Source: HGM13006 sp900757695 (GTDB lineage: Bacteria; Bacillota; Clostridia; Oscillospirales; Oscillospiraceae). Taken from it: a DNA stretch of 34,086 nt. The notes below the pieces were generated by a model. That model worked only from the letters and a program-made list of their open reading frames with translations, did not search any database and was not told the origin of the DNA. Position numbers and translations under genes: made by a program. Below, one piece after another: positions 7,770 through 15,548 of this stretch (position 1 is its first letter; each line of letters begins with the position of its first letter). The stretch is taken from positions 1-34,086 of the forward strand of contig CAUHNW010000029.1 of assembly GCA_959607825.1 (NCBI GenBank), written 5' to 3'.

Positions 7770-8333
7770 ATGAAATACAGCTATGAGTACAAGAGAATGT
7801 GTGTAGAAATGTATCGGAAAGGAAAATGGGCGGAGACGCCAGATGGCATCCAGAAGGAGAACTTTCATAAAATGATTCAGGGGTGGTCCAGAATAGAGGA
7901 ATCTTGCGGTCCGGATGCACTGCAGCACAGGAATCAGAACAAAGTATGGACAGCGGAAGAAAAGTATGAGCTGGTAGCCAAAGTCACGGCAGGAGCACCG
8001 AGTAAAGGAACCGCCTATGCAGCAGGAATTCACAGTGGCCTCTTGTATCAATGGGTTCAGCGGTATAAAATAAAGGGGTATGAGGGATTGGACGCACAAC
8101 GAAAAGGACGGCCACCCAAGGAGGCTCCTATGAAAAAGAAAGCTGTACCGGCAGAGTTGACGCCATCTGAGCGAGATGAACTAATCCGGCTCAGAGCAGA
8201 GAACGAATATTTGAAGGTGGAGAACGAAGTCATAAAAAAACGGATCGCCTTGAGACGGGAAAAATGGGCCGAGGAACTCAAGGCGAAAAAGCAGCGGTCA
8301 TCAAAAGGCTCCGTGAAAAAGGATATGCCCTGA
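7770..8333 (+). CDS. IS3-family transposase OrfA (helix-turn-helix subunit)
   Basis: 187 aa. Two helix-turn-helix segments read as in IS150-type OrfA: YSYEYKRMCVEMYRKGKWAE near the N-terminus, then WTAEEKYELVAKVTAGAPSK with the recognition region AGIHSGLLYQWVQRYKIKGY. A leucine-zipper-like coiled coil follows (LTPSERDELIRLRAENEYLK, then VENEVIKK). OrfA binds the inverted repeats and, after a frameshift, forms the N-terminus of OrfAB transposase. It overlaps orfB by 70 nt. The start is ATG 7770, with a GGGGG stretch about 10 nt upstream that lies in the end hairpin. Confidence 0.92.
   Translation: MKYSYEYKRMCVEMYRKGKWAETPDGIQKENFHKMIQGWSRIEESCGPDALQHRNQNKVWTAEEKYELVAKVTAGAPSKGTAYAAGIHSGLLYQWVQRYKIKGYEGLDAQRKGRPPKEAPMKKKAVPAELTPSERDELIRLRAENEYLKVENEVIKKRIALRREKWAEELKAKKQRSSKGSVKKDMP
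8234..8240 (+). promoter_or_regulatory. A-AAA-AAA slippery heptamer for -1 frameshifting (OrfAB)
   Basis: Seven A residues fall in register A|AAA|AAA in the orfA frame (ATA AAA AAA). Slipping back one base enters a frame that is open through the orfB ATG (8264) to its end. This is the standard way IS3-family elements make the fused transposase. A weaker candidate, G-AAA-AAG, lies near 8285. Confidence 0.65.
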
Positions 8334-9151
8334 AACATTTGCTGAAGGCAGTCGGCATTTCCAGATCGACCTACTACTATGAAATCAGCAAGAAAGACAA
8401 GGTTCAAGAGCGGAACAGCGAGTTGTCCGCAGAAATATCGACTATCTTTGCTGAAAACAAGGGAAGGTACGGTGTAAGGCGGGTGCATCAGGCGCTTCTA
8501 AACCGTGGCCATCAGGTCAATCATAAGAGAGTTCAGCGGATCATGCACCAGCTGCACCTGTTGGGGAAGCGCCCAAAGGAGAAATATCACTCTTATAAGG
8601 GCGAAGTCGGCAAAGTTGCTGCCAATATCATCAATAGAGATTTCAGCGCAGAGAAGCCGCGGCAAAAGTGGATAACCGATGTGTCACAGTTTAATTTTCC
8701 GTGGGGTAAATGCTACATCTCTCCGATTCTTGACATGAATACAAACGAGATTATTTCTTATAATCTTTCTCTCAGCCCAAATCTGGAACAGATCAAGGAT
8801 ATGCTAGCAAAAGCGTTTCAGTGTTTTCCTTCTGTGCAGGGACTGATGATGCACTCGGATCAGGGCTGGCAGTACCAGCACGAGTTTTACCGGAATGAGC
8901 TTGCGAAGCATGGTGTGATTCAATCCATGTCCCGAAAGAGTAACTGCTATGATAATTGCATCATGGAAACGTTCTTTGGCAGGCTGAAAAATGAAATGTT
9001 CTATGGTTTTGAGGAGGACTATCCATCTTTTGATGCCTTCCAGAGCGCCATTGCGGAGTATATTGACTACTACAACAACAGACGAATCCAAGTGAAAACA
9101 AAATGGATGCCTCCCTCCGAATTTAGGGAAGCATCCATGATGAAATGCTAA
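8264..9151 (+). CDS. IS3-family transposase OrfB (DDE integrase domain)
   Basis: 295 aa. An N-terminal HTH_21-like segment (LLKAVGISRSTYYYEISKKD, then YGVRRVHQALLNRGHQVNHK) is followed by the rve integrase core. The DDE residues are visible: Asp in KWITDVSQFNF, Asp in GLMMHSDQGWQYQ, and Glu in NCIMETFFGRLKNEMFYG, with the usual YIDYYNNRRIQ tail. It is probably produced mainly as the OrfA-OrfB fusion by -1 frameshifting; an independent ATG exists at 8264. No stop or deletion is seen. Confidence 0.93.
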   Translation: MGRGTQGEKAAVIKRLREKGYALKHLLKAVGISRSTYYYEISKKDKVQERNSELSAEISTIFAENKGRYGVRRVHQALLNRGHQVNHKRVQRIMHQLHLLGKRPKEKYHSYKGEVGKVAANIINRDFSAEKPRQKWITDVSQFNFPWGKCYISPILDMNTNEIISYNLSLSPNLEQIKDMLAKAFQCFPSVQGLMMHSDQGWQYQHEFYRNELAKHGVIQSMSRKSNCYDNCIMETFFGRLKNEMFYGFEEDYPSFDAFQSAIAEYIDYYNNRRIQVKTKWMPPSEFREASMMKC

Positions 9152-9224
9152 TTGTTCAGTTCAAATGACAGTGTCCAGAATACTGGGTACATATCACGCA
9201 TCGGGGGTTACTGTTATGGGATAA

Positions 9225-10478
9225 TTACTTTGCGTTCCGGGTCTTCAGATACCGGTTGATGTACAGCATCAGGAACACGGGAATCACAGCGGTGATGGCA
9301 CCCATGACGAAGGTGGAGGTGACATTTGCAACCGTAGCGTGGAGAATAGACTTGGAAACAAAGTTAAAGAAGATGGAGCTGAAGCCCAGTGCCAGCATGG
9401 CAACGCCGTAGTTGGTACCGGAATTCTTGGGCCCAAACAGGTCGGTGCACAGCGCAGCGTTCAGTGCGGAGGGGCCGCCGTAAGCAAAGGCAACCAGCGC
9501 AATGGTGGCAAAGTAGCCATAGCCGCCGATGAAGGTCAGCAGAACGGCACCTGCCAGCGTAATGCCGCAGAGAATGTACATGGTGTTGAACCGGCCGACC
9601 TTATCGGAAAGGGAGGCCATAATGAGACGGCCGGCGGCGTTGGTGATGCCGGTGAAGGAAACACAGGCCAGTGCCATAGCCTCAGTGAGGCCACGCTGCA
9701 TACCCAGATCCTTGATCAGAGGCACGCAGAGGTTCCATGTGCCGTTGATGAAGAAGATAGAGAAGAACAGGCACCAGAAAGCGGGAACCTTAATGGCCTG
9801 ACCCAGAGTATAGTTCTGGTTGGTGGAGGCAGCAGCCTTGGGCAGATTCAGGCTCTTGATGTACTCGTCATCCGGCAGGGAAATGAAGCAGCAGGCGATG
9901 AGGCCCAGAACAGCAAATACCACAGCCAGAGTCAGGAACACAGGAGTGAAGTTTACAATGCCGTCAGCGTTCTTGTTGGCGTTCATCAGCATGTTGGAAA
10001 CAGGGGTGAACACAACAGTGGACAGGCCGAAGGCAGAGCAGGCCAGACCGGAAGCCAGACCACGCTTATGAGGCAGCCACTTCTGGATGCAGGAGATGCA
10101 CGCACCGTAGGCGAAGCCGGAGCCAAGGCCAGCCATGATAGCGTAGGTAAGATCCAGCAGAGCAATGGTCTTTACAAAGGCGGAGATTGCGATACCGGCG
10201 GAGAAGAGAATCACACCGGCAAAGCAGGTGAACTTGGGGCCCTTCTTGTCGTTGAGGAAACCACCGATGAGGTTGCCGAATACAAAGGCAAAGATCATGT
10301 AGGAGGAGACCATGGTAGCTGCACTGGAAACAGCGGCAGCAGCGGTTTCGTCCATGCCTACGGAGAAGGCGGCAACAATGTTGCCCTTGAATGCGCTCCA
10401 CAGGTAGAGGATACCCACGCATAGCTGAACCACAAGGCAGGCGATGATGGAAATCCAGGGATTGCTTTTCTTGTTCAA
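9225..10478 (-). CDS. MFS transporter, OFA (oxalate/formate antiporter-like) family
   Basis: 417 aa from the preferred TTG start, with twelve hydrophobic segments. The MFS motif between helices 2 and 3 reads FGNLIGGFLNDKKGPKF, and helix 4-5 motifs (GLGSGFAYGACISCIQKWLP, HKRGLASGLACSAFGLSTVV) fit OFA proteins, which move small carboxylates. The substrate is unknown. The same frame is open to an ATG at 10574, but that codon lies only 3 nt past a good -10 (10583-10578), ahead of the likely transcript start. The TTG at 10478 has AAAAGGA 9 nt upstream and gives a typical MNKKSNPW N-terminus. The gene converges on the IS element. Confidence 0.88.
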   Translation of the reverse strand: MNKKSNPWISIIACLVVQLCVGILYLWSAFKGNIVAAFSVGMDETAAAAVSSAATMVSSYMIFAFVFGNLIGGFLNDKKGPKFTCFAGVILFSAGIAISAFVKTIALLDLTYAIMAGLGSGFAYGACISCIQKWLPHKRGLASGLACSAFGLSTVVFTPVSNMLMNANKNADGIVNFTPVFLTLAVVFAVLGLIACCFISLPDDEYIKSLNLPKAAASTNQNYTLGQAIKVPAFWCLFFSIFFINGTWNLCVPLIKDLGMQRGLTEAMALACVSFTGITNAAGRLIMASLSDKVGRFNTMYILCGITLAGAVLLTFIGGYGYFATIALVAFAYGGPSALNAALCTDLFGPKNSGTNYGVAMLALGFSSIFFNFVSKSILHATVANVTSTFVMGAITAVIPVFLMLYINRYLKTRNAK

Positions 10479-10570
10479 TTCATTCAGTCCTTTTCTTACA
10501 AAATTCTGATCAAGGCAATGCCGCAGCACCCGGAATCCTCCGAAATTGTGGCGTTGCCCCTTGCTCCAAA

Positions 10571-10607
10571 CCATGATATTATACCATGGTTTTTTTCAAA
10601 TGTACAA
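10571..10607 (-). promoter_or_regulatory. MFS gene promoter with 19-bp palindrome over the -10
   Basis: Minus strand: TTGTAC (10607-10602), 18-bp spacer, TATAAT (10583-10578). The -10 lies inside CCATGATATTATACCATGG (10571-10589), a palindrome with 8 of 9 pairs matching, which suggests a repressor site. The leader to the TTG start is about 90 nt. Confidence 0.6.
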
Positions 10608-10737
10608 GGGGTTGCGGGAAAACTCATAATTTCTGTCACAATCTATCAAAAACCACCTGTGAATACCGGAAAAACTGTATAACTTGTGATATATTTTGCT
10701 GGGGTGTTCTTCCTTTGCAGGTTCTGCTTTCATGGAG

Positions 10738-10774
10738 AGGAAACGGGCGGAACGCAGAAAGTGCGTTCCGCCCG
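10738..10774 (-). terminator. Intrinsic terminator of the MATE gene
   Basis: CGGGCGGAACGCA (10744-10756) and TGCGTTCCGCCCG (10762-10774) form a perfect 13-bp stem with a 5-nt loop, 14 nt past the MATE stop. Minus-strand tail TTTCCTCTCC. Confidence 0.75.
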
Positions 10775-10788
10775 AATGGAGCAGAGTA

Positions 10789-12171
10789 TCAGGTGCTTAA
10801 ATGGCTGTGATCCAGAATACCGCCGTGGTTCATCTTATAATAGAGTACCAGCAGCACGGCCAGATCTACCGCAGAGCCAAAGTACCATGCCCAGAACATG
10901 CCGGTGTAGCTGGGCAGCGGATAAAAGCTCAGGGAGGGCAGCAGGGCAAGGGAGAAGCCGTAGCTGCATCCGATGCGGATGGCGAAGTCCAAAATCGTGA
11001 CCAGCAGGAAGTCCTTGACCCGTCCAACGCCACGGAGGAGACCGCCGCCAACGATGATAAAGCAGATCAGCAGATAGTCCGGGGAGATGATCCGCAGGTA
11101 GAGGCGGCCCACGTCTACAACGCCGGGATTCTCCTCCACATTAACAAACATGGAGATCAGCTGCGCCGGGAATAGCTGGAGGATCAGCAGTGCCACAGCG
11201 GTAAAGATAAGGATGATCCCGGTAGACGCCTTACATCCCTCGTTGACCCGCTGGGGCTTATTGGCCGCATAGTTCTGGGCGGCGAAGCTGGAGAGGGCGG
11301 TTCCGATGGTGTTAAAGCACATGTAGACAAAATTATGGATCTTGGAGGCAGCCTCATAGCCTGCCATAAATGTGACACCGTAGGTATTGACCAGACGCTG
11401 CAAGACGGTGTGGGAGAAGGCAACACAGCACTGCTGGATAATAGCGGGGACAGAGAAGCGGCACATTTCCCACAGAAGACTACGGCTGAATCTGGGGGCG
11501 TCCTGCGGAAGATCCAGCTGGGTGCGGGTCACACGGGCCAGCACCGCTACAGATACCACTGCAGACACATACTGGGAGATTGCGGTGGCCCATGCGGCAC
11601 CGGCAACGCCCATATGGAGAGGGCCCACGGCGATCAGATCCAGCACTACGTTGAGACCGGCGGAAATCATCAGAAAATAGAGGGGACGCTTGGAATCTCC
11701 AAGACCGGTGAAGATTGCGGCAGCAGTGTTATAGACAAAATTGCCGATGATGCCAAAGGCATAGATGGCAAGATATGCGCTGGCCGTGGACAGCACGGCG
11801 TCTTGGGTGTGGAGCAGCCGTAGAATGGGCTGTGCCAGCAAAATGCCCGCTCCGCCCAGCAGAACGCCCAGCAGCAGCAGGGATACAATGACTGTTGAAA
11901 TTGCGGTCTTCAGATCTCGACGGCGCTTTGCCCCGAAGAGCTGGGCGATGACCACACTGCATCCCATGGATGCACCGGTGGCAATGGCAATATAGATCAG
12001 TGTGATGGGATAGGCCGCACCGATGGCGGCGAGACCCGCTTCACCGGTAAAACGGCCCACAATGATACTGTCAGCCAGATTGTATAGCTGCTGCAGTGCC
12101 ATGCTCAGCAGCAATGGCAGGGAAAAGCGCCAGATCACCGAAAAAGGCTTTCCCTGAGTTAGGTCATTCAT
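10789..12171 (-). CDS. MATE family multidrug/cation exporter (DinF/NorM-like)
   Basis: 460 aa, about twelve membrane helices in two homologous halves. The N-terminal signature MNDLTQGKPFSVIWRFSLPL with LQQLYNLADSIIVGRFTGE is typical of clostridial MATE proteins. It should export drugs or cationic metabolites in exchange for Na+ or H+. The frame extends upstream to 12309, but I start at ATG 12171, which has AAAAGGAG at a 9-nt spacing, lies downstream of a good promoter, and gives a normal family N-terminus. It is separately transcribed, with its own terminator at 10744-10774. Confidence 0.92.
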   Translation of the reverse strand: MNDLTQGKPFSVIWRFSLPLLLSMALQQLYNLADSIIVGRFTGEAGLAAIGAAYPITLIYIAIATGASMGCSVVIAQLFGAKRRRDLKTAISTVIVSLLLLGVLLGGAGILLAQPILRLLHTQDAVLSTASAYLAIYAFGIIGNFVYNTAAAIFTGLGDSKRPLYFLMISAGLNVVLDLIAVGPLHMGVAGAAWATAISQYVSAVVSVAVLARVTRTQLDLPQDAPRFSRSLLWEMCRFSVPAIIQQCCVAFSHTVLQRLVNTYGVTFMAGYEAASKIHNFVYMCFNTIGTALSSFAAQNYAANKPQRVNEGCKASTGIILIFTAVALLILQLFPAQLISMFVNVEENPGVVDVGRLYLRIISPDYLLICFIIVGGGLLRGVGRVKDFLLVTILDFAIRIGCSYGFSLALLPSLSFYPLPSYTGMFWAWYFGSAVDLAVLLVLYYKMNHGGILDHSHLST

Positions 12172-12196
12172 GACAACACACTCCTTTTCTGATCCC

Positions 12197-12265
12197 ATTA
12201 TAAGAGAAACAGTAAAATATGTAAAACTCGAAATAACGAAAATGGTTACAATAAAATGCTGTAAC
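12197..12265 (-). promoter_or_regulatory. MATE promoter and upstream palindrome
   Basis: Minus strand TTTACA (12225-12220), 17-bp spacer, TATAAT (12202-12197). GTTACA (12245-12250) and TGTAAC (12260-12265) form a spaced inverted repeat just upstream of the -35, a possible regulator site. Confidence 0.65.
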
Positions 12266-12307
12266 AAAGCACAAGCGCCTGACACAAAGGGTGTCGGGCG
12301 CTTGTGC
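12262..12307 (-). terminator. Intrinsic terminator ending the queuosine-mutY-thioesterase operon
   Basis: GCACAAGCGCCTGACAC (12269-12285) pairs with GTGTCGGGCGCTTGTGC (12291-12307) with a single mismatch-type pair around an AAAGG loop. The stem begins 2 nt after the thioesterase stop and is followed on the minus strand by TTTGTTAC. Confidence 0.75.
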
Positions 12308-12309
12308 AA

Positions 12310-12708
12310 TTATAAGGGGTTCAGGATCTGCCCAAGAGATGTGACTCGTGCAGCCAGAGTTCCCAATTCATCGGTAACAGATACTTCGTAATAAAGGGTG
12401 GTTCTGCCTCGACGGAGCTGCTGGGCTTTGGCAATCAGTCTTGTGCCCTTTACGGGGCTTAAAAAGGTAATTTGACTGGATACCGTAACGGCAGGAGGCT
12501 GACTGAAGTTGGCGGCCACGGCAAAGGCAAAGTCAGCCAGCGTAAATAACACGCCGCCCATGACCCTACCGGCAGCATTTCGGTGATGCGCAGTAAGTGA
12601 CATGGAGCAGACAGCGTAGTCCGGGCCGATCTCGTCAATTACAGCACCATTTTCAGTGGCAAAGTGATCCTCCGCAAAGAAATCCTGCGCTTCTTTCGGT
12701 GTTGTCAT
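12310..12708 (-). CDS. PaaI-family hotdog thioesterase
   Basis: 132 aa with the hotdog fold pattern of the PaaI/YbgC type: HHRNAAGRVMGGVLFTLADF, containing the HxNxxGxxxGG(x)3TLAD core, then AVTVSSQITFLSPVKGTRLI and LRRGRTTLYYEVSVTD. These enzymes hydrolyse acyl-CoA thioesters; the acyl group is not evident. The start ATG overlaps the mutY stop by 4 nt (ATGA), so it is the last gene of the long preQ1 operon and translationally coupled to mutY. No functional link to queuosine is known to me; it may simply be carried along. Confidence 0.88.
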   Translation of the reverse strand: MTTPKEAQDFFAEDHFATENGAVIDEIGPDYAVCSMSLTAHHRNAAGRVMGGVLFTLADFAFAVAANFSQPPAVTVSSQITFLSPVKGTRLIAKAQQLRRGRTTLYYEVSVTDELGTLAARVTSLGQILNPL

Positions 12709-13763
12709 GGCTTCAACTCCCCAAAATCCGGCAAGAACTGACGGAAGGCCGTGGGCAGGGCATAGTCACGCCCAACAGCTTCCCGGCTTACCCAGATAAA
12801 TTCACTGTTTGTTGTTTCACAGTGGAGCCGGGCGCCGGTCATGTTCCACTGAATGTGGGTGAAAATATGGTTCCGGGTCACGAGCTTTTCCAGATAGTCC
12901 GGGGAGAGACCCCAGTCTTCTGCGGCTTTAATGGTTTCCTCAGCCGAGAGAATGCCCGGCAGATGAGGGAATTCATAGAGCCCAGCCAGCAGGCCGGTAT
13001 CCGGCCGCTTCCGCAGTGCCACACGGCTGCCGCAGGAGAGCAGAAATACGGTCATATCTTCCTGACGGCGGGGCTTTTTTGGCTTCCGAACCGGAAGATC
13101 ATCGATGGTTCCGTTTTTGCGGGCAAGACAGTGGGGGCCTACCGGACATACCTCACATCGGGGCGCACCATTGGGCAGGCAGACCGTTGCACCCAGCTCC
13201 ATCAGTGCCTGTGTAAAGTTCCCGGCCTCGGGGGGATAGATTTCTGCAAGGGCGCTGGTGATCGCCTTTTTCACCTTGGGGTCATCGGTACACCCGTGGT
13301 AATCACAGAGCCGGGCAGCCACCCTCAGAACGTTGCCGTCCACGGCGGGGGTCTTTTCCTCAAAACAGATGGAGGAAATGGCACCGGCGGTATAGTCCCC
13401 GATGCCCGGAAGAGCCCGGATGGCGGCGTAGTCCTGTGGGAAAACACCATGGTGCTCGGTCATGATGACCACGGCGGCCTTCTTGAGATTCCGTGCCCGG
13501 GTGTAGTAGCCAAGTCCCTCCCAGAGCTTTAACAGCTGGGGCTCCGGAACTTCAGAGAGCGCCTGAATGGTGGGAAGCGCCTGAAGAAAACGGGCGTAAT
13601 AGCCCTTGACGGCTTCCACCCGGGTCTGCTGGAGCATGATCTCTGAAAGCCAGACATGATAGGGCTCACGATCCTGCCGCCATGGAAGCTGGCGCTGATT
13701 TTCCTGAAACCATCGGGGGAGGGCATGGGGCAGCAGGGCCAGCGGGGCGAAAATATCGTCCAT
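12705..13763 (-). CDS. mutY: A/G-specific adenine DNA glycosylase MutY
   Basis: 352 aa. MutY removes adenine mispaired with 8-oxoguanine. Visible are LPWRQDREPYHVWLSEIMLQ with the catalytic Glu, the helix-hairpin-helix LPGIGDYTAGAI, and the catalytic Asp in AVDGNVLRVAARL. The 4Fe-4S ligands are C-x7-C-x2-C-x5-C in VCLPNGAPRCEVCPVGPHC, one residue longer in the first gap than in E. coli. A C-terminal NUDIX-like domain (from about residue 230) recognises 8-oxoG. The start lies directly after the queF stop (13764), and the gene overlaps the thioesterase by ATGA, so it is inside the preQ1 operon. Confidence 0.95.
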   Translation of the reverse strand: MDDIFAPLALLPHALPRWFQENQRQLPWRQDREPYHVWLSEIMLQQTRVEAVKGYYARFLQALPTIQALSEVPEPQLLKLWEGLGYYTRARNLKKAAVVIMTEHHGVFPQDYAAIRALPGIGDYTAGAISSICFEEKTPAVDGNVLRVAARLCDYHGCTDDPKVKKAITSALAEIYPPEAGNFTQALMELGATVCLPNGAPRCEVCPVGPHCLARKNGTIDDLPVRKPKKPRRQEDMTVFLLSCGSRVALRKRPDTGLLAGLYEFPHLPGILSAEETIKAAEDWGLSPDYLEKLVTRNHIFTHIQWNMTGARLHCETTNSEFIWVSREAVGRDYALPTAFRQFLPDFGELKP

Positions 13764-14264
13764 TTATCGATTGTCCACCTTTTCCGGATACATGTCATGC
13801 TGGGACAGACGCAGCCATGCGACCTCCTCCCAGCGAGTGCCGGGACGGCCATAGTTGCAGTAGGGATCTATGGACAGCCCGCCTCTGGGGGTGAATTTTC
13901 CCCAGACTTCAATATACTTCGGATCCATGAGCCGGATCAGATCCTTCATGATGATGTTCATGCAGTCCTCGTGAAAATCCCCATGGTTGCGGAAGGAGAA
14001 GAGATAGAGCTTGAGAGACTTGCTCTCTACCATCCGTTCGCCGGGCACATAGCTGATATAGATGGTCGCAAAATCCGGCTGGCCGGTTTTGGGGCACAGG
14101 GAGGTAAATTCCGGGCAGTTAAACTTGACAAAATAGTCGTTGTCAGGATGCTTATTGGGAAAGGTTTCGAGCACCTCCGGCGCATAGTCTGTGGGGTACT
14201 TTGTTCCGGCGGCTCCGAGACTGGTGACGCCCTTTAATTCATTTTCGGATCTTCCAGATGCCAT
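13764..14264 (-). CDS. queF: NADPH-dependent 7-cyano-7-deazaguanine reductase QueF
   Basis: 166 aa, the short unimodular (type I) form. It reduces the preQ0 nitrile to the preQ1 amine, the last free-base step of queuosine synthesis. The thioimide-forming Cys is in FTSLCPKTGQPDFATIYISY, the QueF motif ESKSLKLYLFSFRNHGDFHE binds NADPH, and the conserved Asp/His follow in it. The tail GRPGTRWEEVAWLR is typical. It is the fifth preQ1 gene, 26 bp after queC and immediately before mutY. Confidence 0.96.
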   Translation of the reverse strand: MASGRSENELKGVTSLGAAGTKYPTDYAPEVLETFPNKHPDNDYFVKFNCPEFTSLCPKTGQPDFATIYISYVPGERMVESKSLKLYLFSFRNHGDFHEDCMNIIMKDLIRLMDPKYIEVWGKFTPRGGLSIDPYCNYGRPGTRWEEVAWLRLSQHDMYPEKVDNR

Positions 14265-14290
14265 AATAAATATTCCTCCATTCCAAGATT

Positions 14291-14974
14291 TTATCGAAGC
14301 AGCGGGTCAATTACGCCGTTTTTCTCAAAGGCTTTTTGACGGTCAATACAGGTGCCGCACTTGCCGCAGGGCTTTTCGCCCCCCTCATAGCAGCTCCATG
14401 TGAGCGCATAGGGAACGCCCAACTCCAATCCCTTCTTGACTACATCGGCCTTGGTCAGGGATACAAAGGGGGCTTCGATGGAAAGCTGATTGCCGCTGCC
14501 CAGATAGATGGCCTGATTCATGGCGTTCACAAAATCCACAGAGCAGTCGGGGTAGGCGGCTCCGGCGGCATCGTCCGCATGAGCGCCGTACATAATCTTG
14601 GAGCAGCCGTGACTCGGGGCGATGCTGGCGGCAGAGGACAGGAACAGACCGTTTCGAAATGGAACATAGGTGGAGACCGGATGAGTTCCGCCGGTTTCTT
14701 CAATCTGCTGGGCATAGCTTTCCAGCGGGATCTCCTCGGTGGACTGCTTCAGCAGGCTGCAATTGCTTCCGGCGAAAATCACAGAGAGATCCAGCTCCAT
14801 GCGCTGGACACCATAGTATTCTGCAACGGCCTTGGCGGCTTGGATCTCCTTGTCATGCTTCTGCCCGTAATAGATGGACAGGGCAATGACGTTTTCAGCG
14901 CCTACTTCCTTTACGGCCATGGCGAGACAGGTGGTACTGTCTACACCGCCGCTGGACAAAACAAGAATTTTCAT
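14291..14974 (-). CDS. queC: 7-cyano-7-deazaguanine (preQ0) synthase QueC
   Basis: 227 aa. It converts 7-carboxy-7-deazaguanine to preQ0 using ATP and ammonia. The PP-loop SGGVDSTTCLAMA is at residues 8-20, followed by YVPFRNGLFLSSAASIA. The zinc site is a cysteine cluster near the C-terminus (WSCYEGGEKPCGKCGTCIDR) with four Cys. The ATG overlaps the folE stop by four bases (ATGA), so the two are translationally coupled. Confidence 0.96.
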   Translation of the reverse strand: MKILVLSSGGVDSTTCLAMAVKEVGAENVIALSIYYGQKHDKEIQAAKAVAEYYGVQRMELDLSVIFAGSNCSLLKQSTEEIPLESYAQQIEETGGTHPVSTYVPFRNGLFLSSAASIAPSHGCSKIMYGAHADDAAGAAYPDCSVDFVNAMNQAIYLGSGNQLSIEAPFVSLTKADVVKKGLELGVPYALTWSCYEGGEKPCGKCGTCIDRQKAFEKNGVIDPLLR

Positions 14975-15546
14975 TTCAGAAGTGCCTCCATTCTCATTTG
15001 CAGTACCGGGTCTGTCTCGAATTTCCCCCGGTAGGTTTCCGTGATCGTGCGGGTGCCCGGCTTCTGAATCCCCCGGGCAGTCATGCAGCTGTGGCAGCCG
15101 GAGATCACCACGGCCACATCCTCGGAGCCTGTGACCATGGAGATAATCTCGGCAATGTCCCGTCCGAGACGCTCCTGAAGCTGAAGCCGCCGGGCGGCCA
15201 TATCTGCGATCCGGGCAATTTTGCTCAGACCGATGACCTTGCCCCGGGGCAGATAGCCTACGCTGACCTTCATATCATACATCAGAGCCATGTGGTGCTC
15301 ACAGTAGGAAAATACATCAATATCCCGGACCAGCACCAGATCGTGGTGATCGGGATCGGCTTCCTCAAAGGTCTTGTCAAACATTTCTGCGATCTCTCTA
15401 TTCGTATAGTTCATACCCGCAAAGACCTCTTCATACATCTTTGCGACCCGCTGGGGGGTTTCACGGAGCCCCTCCCGGTCCGGGTCATCACCCAAGGCTT
15501 CGAGAATGCCGCGGATGTGGGTTTCGATGGCTTTGGTATCGATCAT
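14971..15546 (-). CDS. folE: GTP cyclohydrolase I FolE
   Basis: 191 aa. It opens GTP to dihydroneopterin triphosphate, the entry point for both folate and queuosine. Family motifs are DPDREGLRETPQRVAKMYEE, the Zn ligands Cys/His in FSYCEHHMALMYDMKVSVGY, GLSKIARIADMAARRLQLQE and the final Zn Cys in GCHSCMTARGI. Placement between queE and queC indicates that this copy serves preQ1 synthesis. Only 2 nt separate it from queE, and it overlaps queC. Confidence 0.96.
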   Translation of the reverse strand: MIDTKAIETHIRGILEALGDDPDREGLRETPQRVAKMYEEVFAGMNYTNREIAEMFDKTFEEADPDHHDLVLVRDIDVFSYCEHHMALMYDMKVSVGYLPRGKVIGLSKIARIADMAARRLQLQERLGRDIAEIISMVTGSEDVAVVISGCHSCMTARGIQKPGTRTITETYRGKFETDPVLQMRMEALLK

Positions 15547-15548
15547 AG

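Larger units (their letters stand above)
7722..9196 (+). mobile_element. IS3-family (IS150-like) insertion sequence
   Basis: The element is bounded by 27-bp imperfect inverted repeats at 7722-7748 and 9170-9196, each tip being TGATATGTACCC. It contains two overlapping frames, orfA (HTH) and orfB (DDE integrase), in the 0/-1 arrangement of the IS3 family. Length of about 1.47 kb is normal. I see no clear target-site duplication: the bases before 7722 are AAATA and after 9196 are CGCAT. The tip duplicated at 7703 leaves the exact left boundary ambiguous. Both reading frames are intact, so it may be active. Confidence 0.9.

Noticed and set aside
9197..9224. Remnant of the missing ABC ATPase on the far side of the IS
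   Set aside because: Only 28 bp separate the IS end from the MFS stop, and no ATPase motif can be read there.
9225..10574. 449-aa version of the MFS protein starting at ATG 10574
   Set aside because: The ATG lies 3 nt past the -10 hexamer, before the likely transcript start, and the extra N-terminus is unlike the family.
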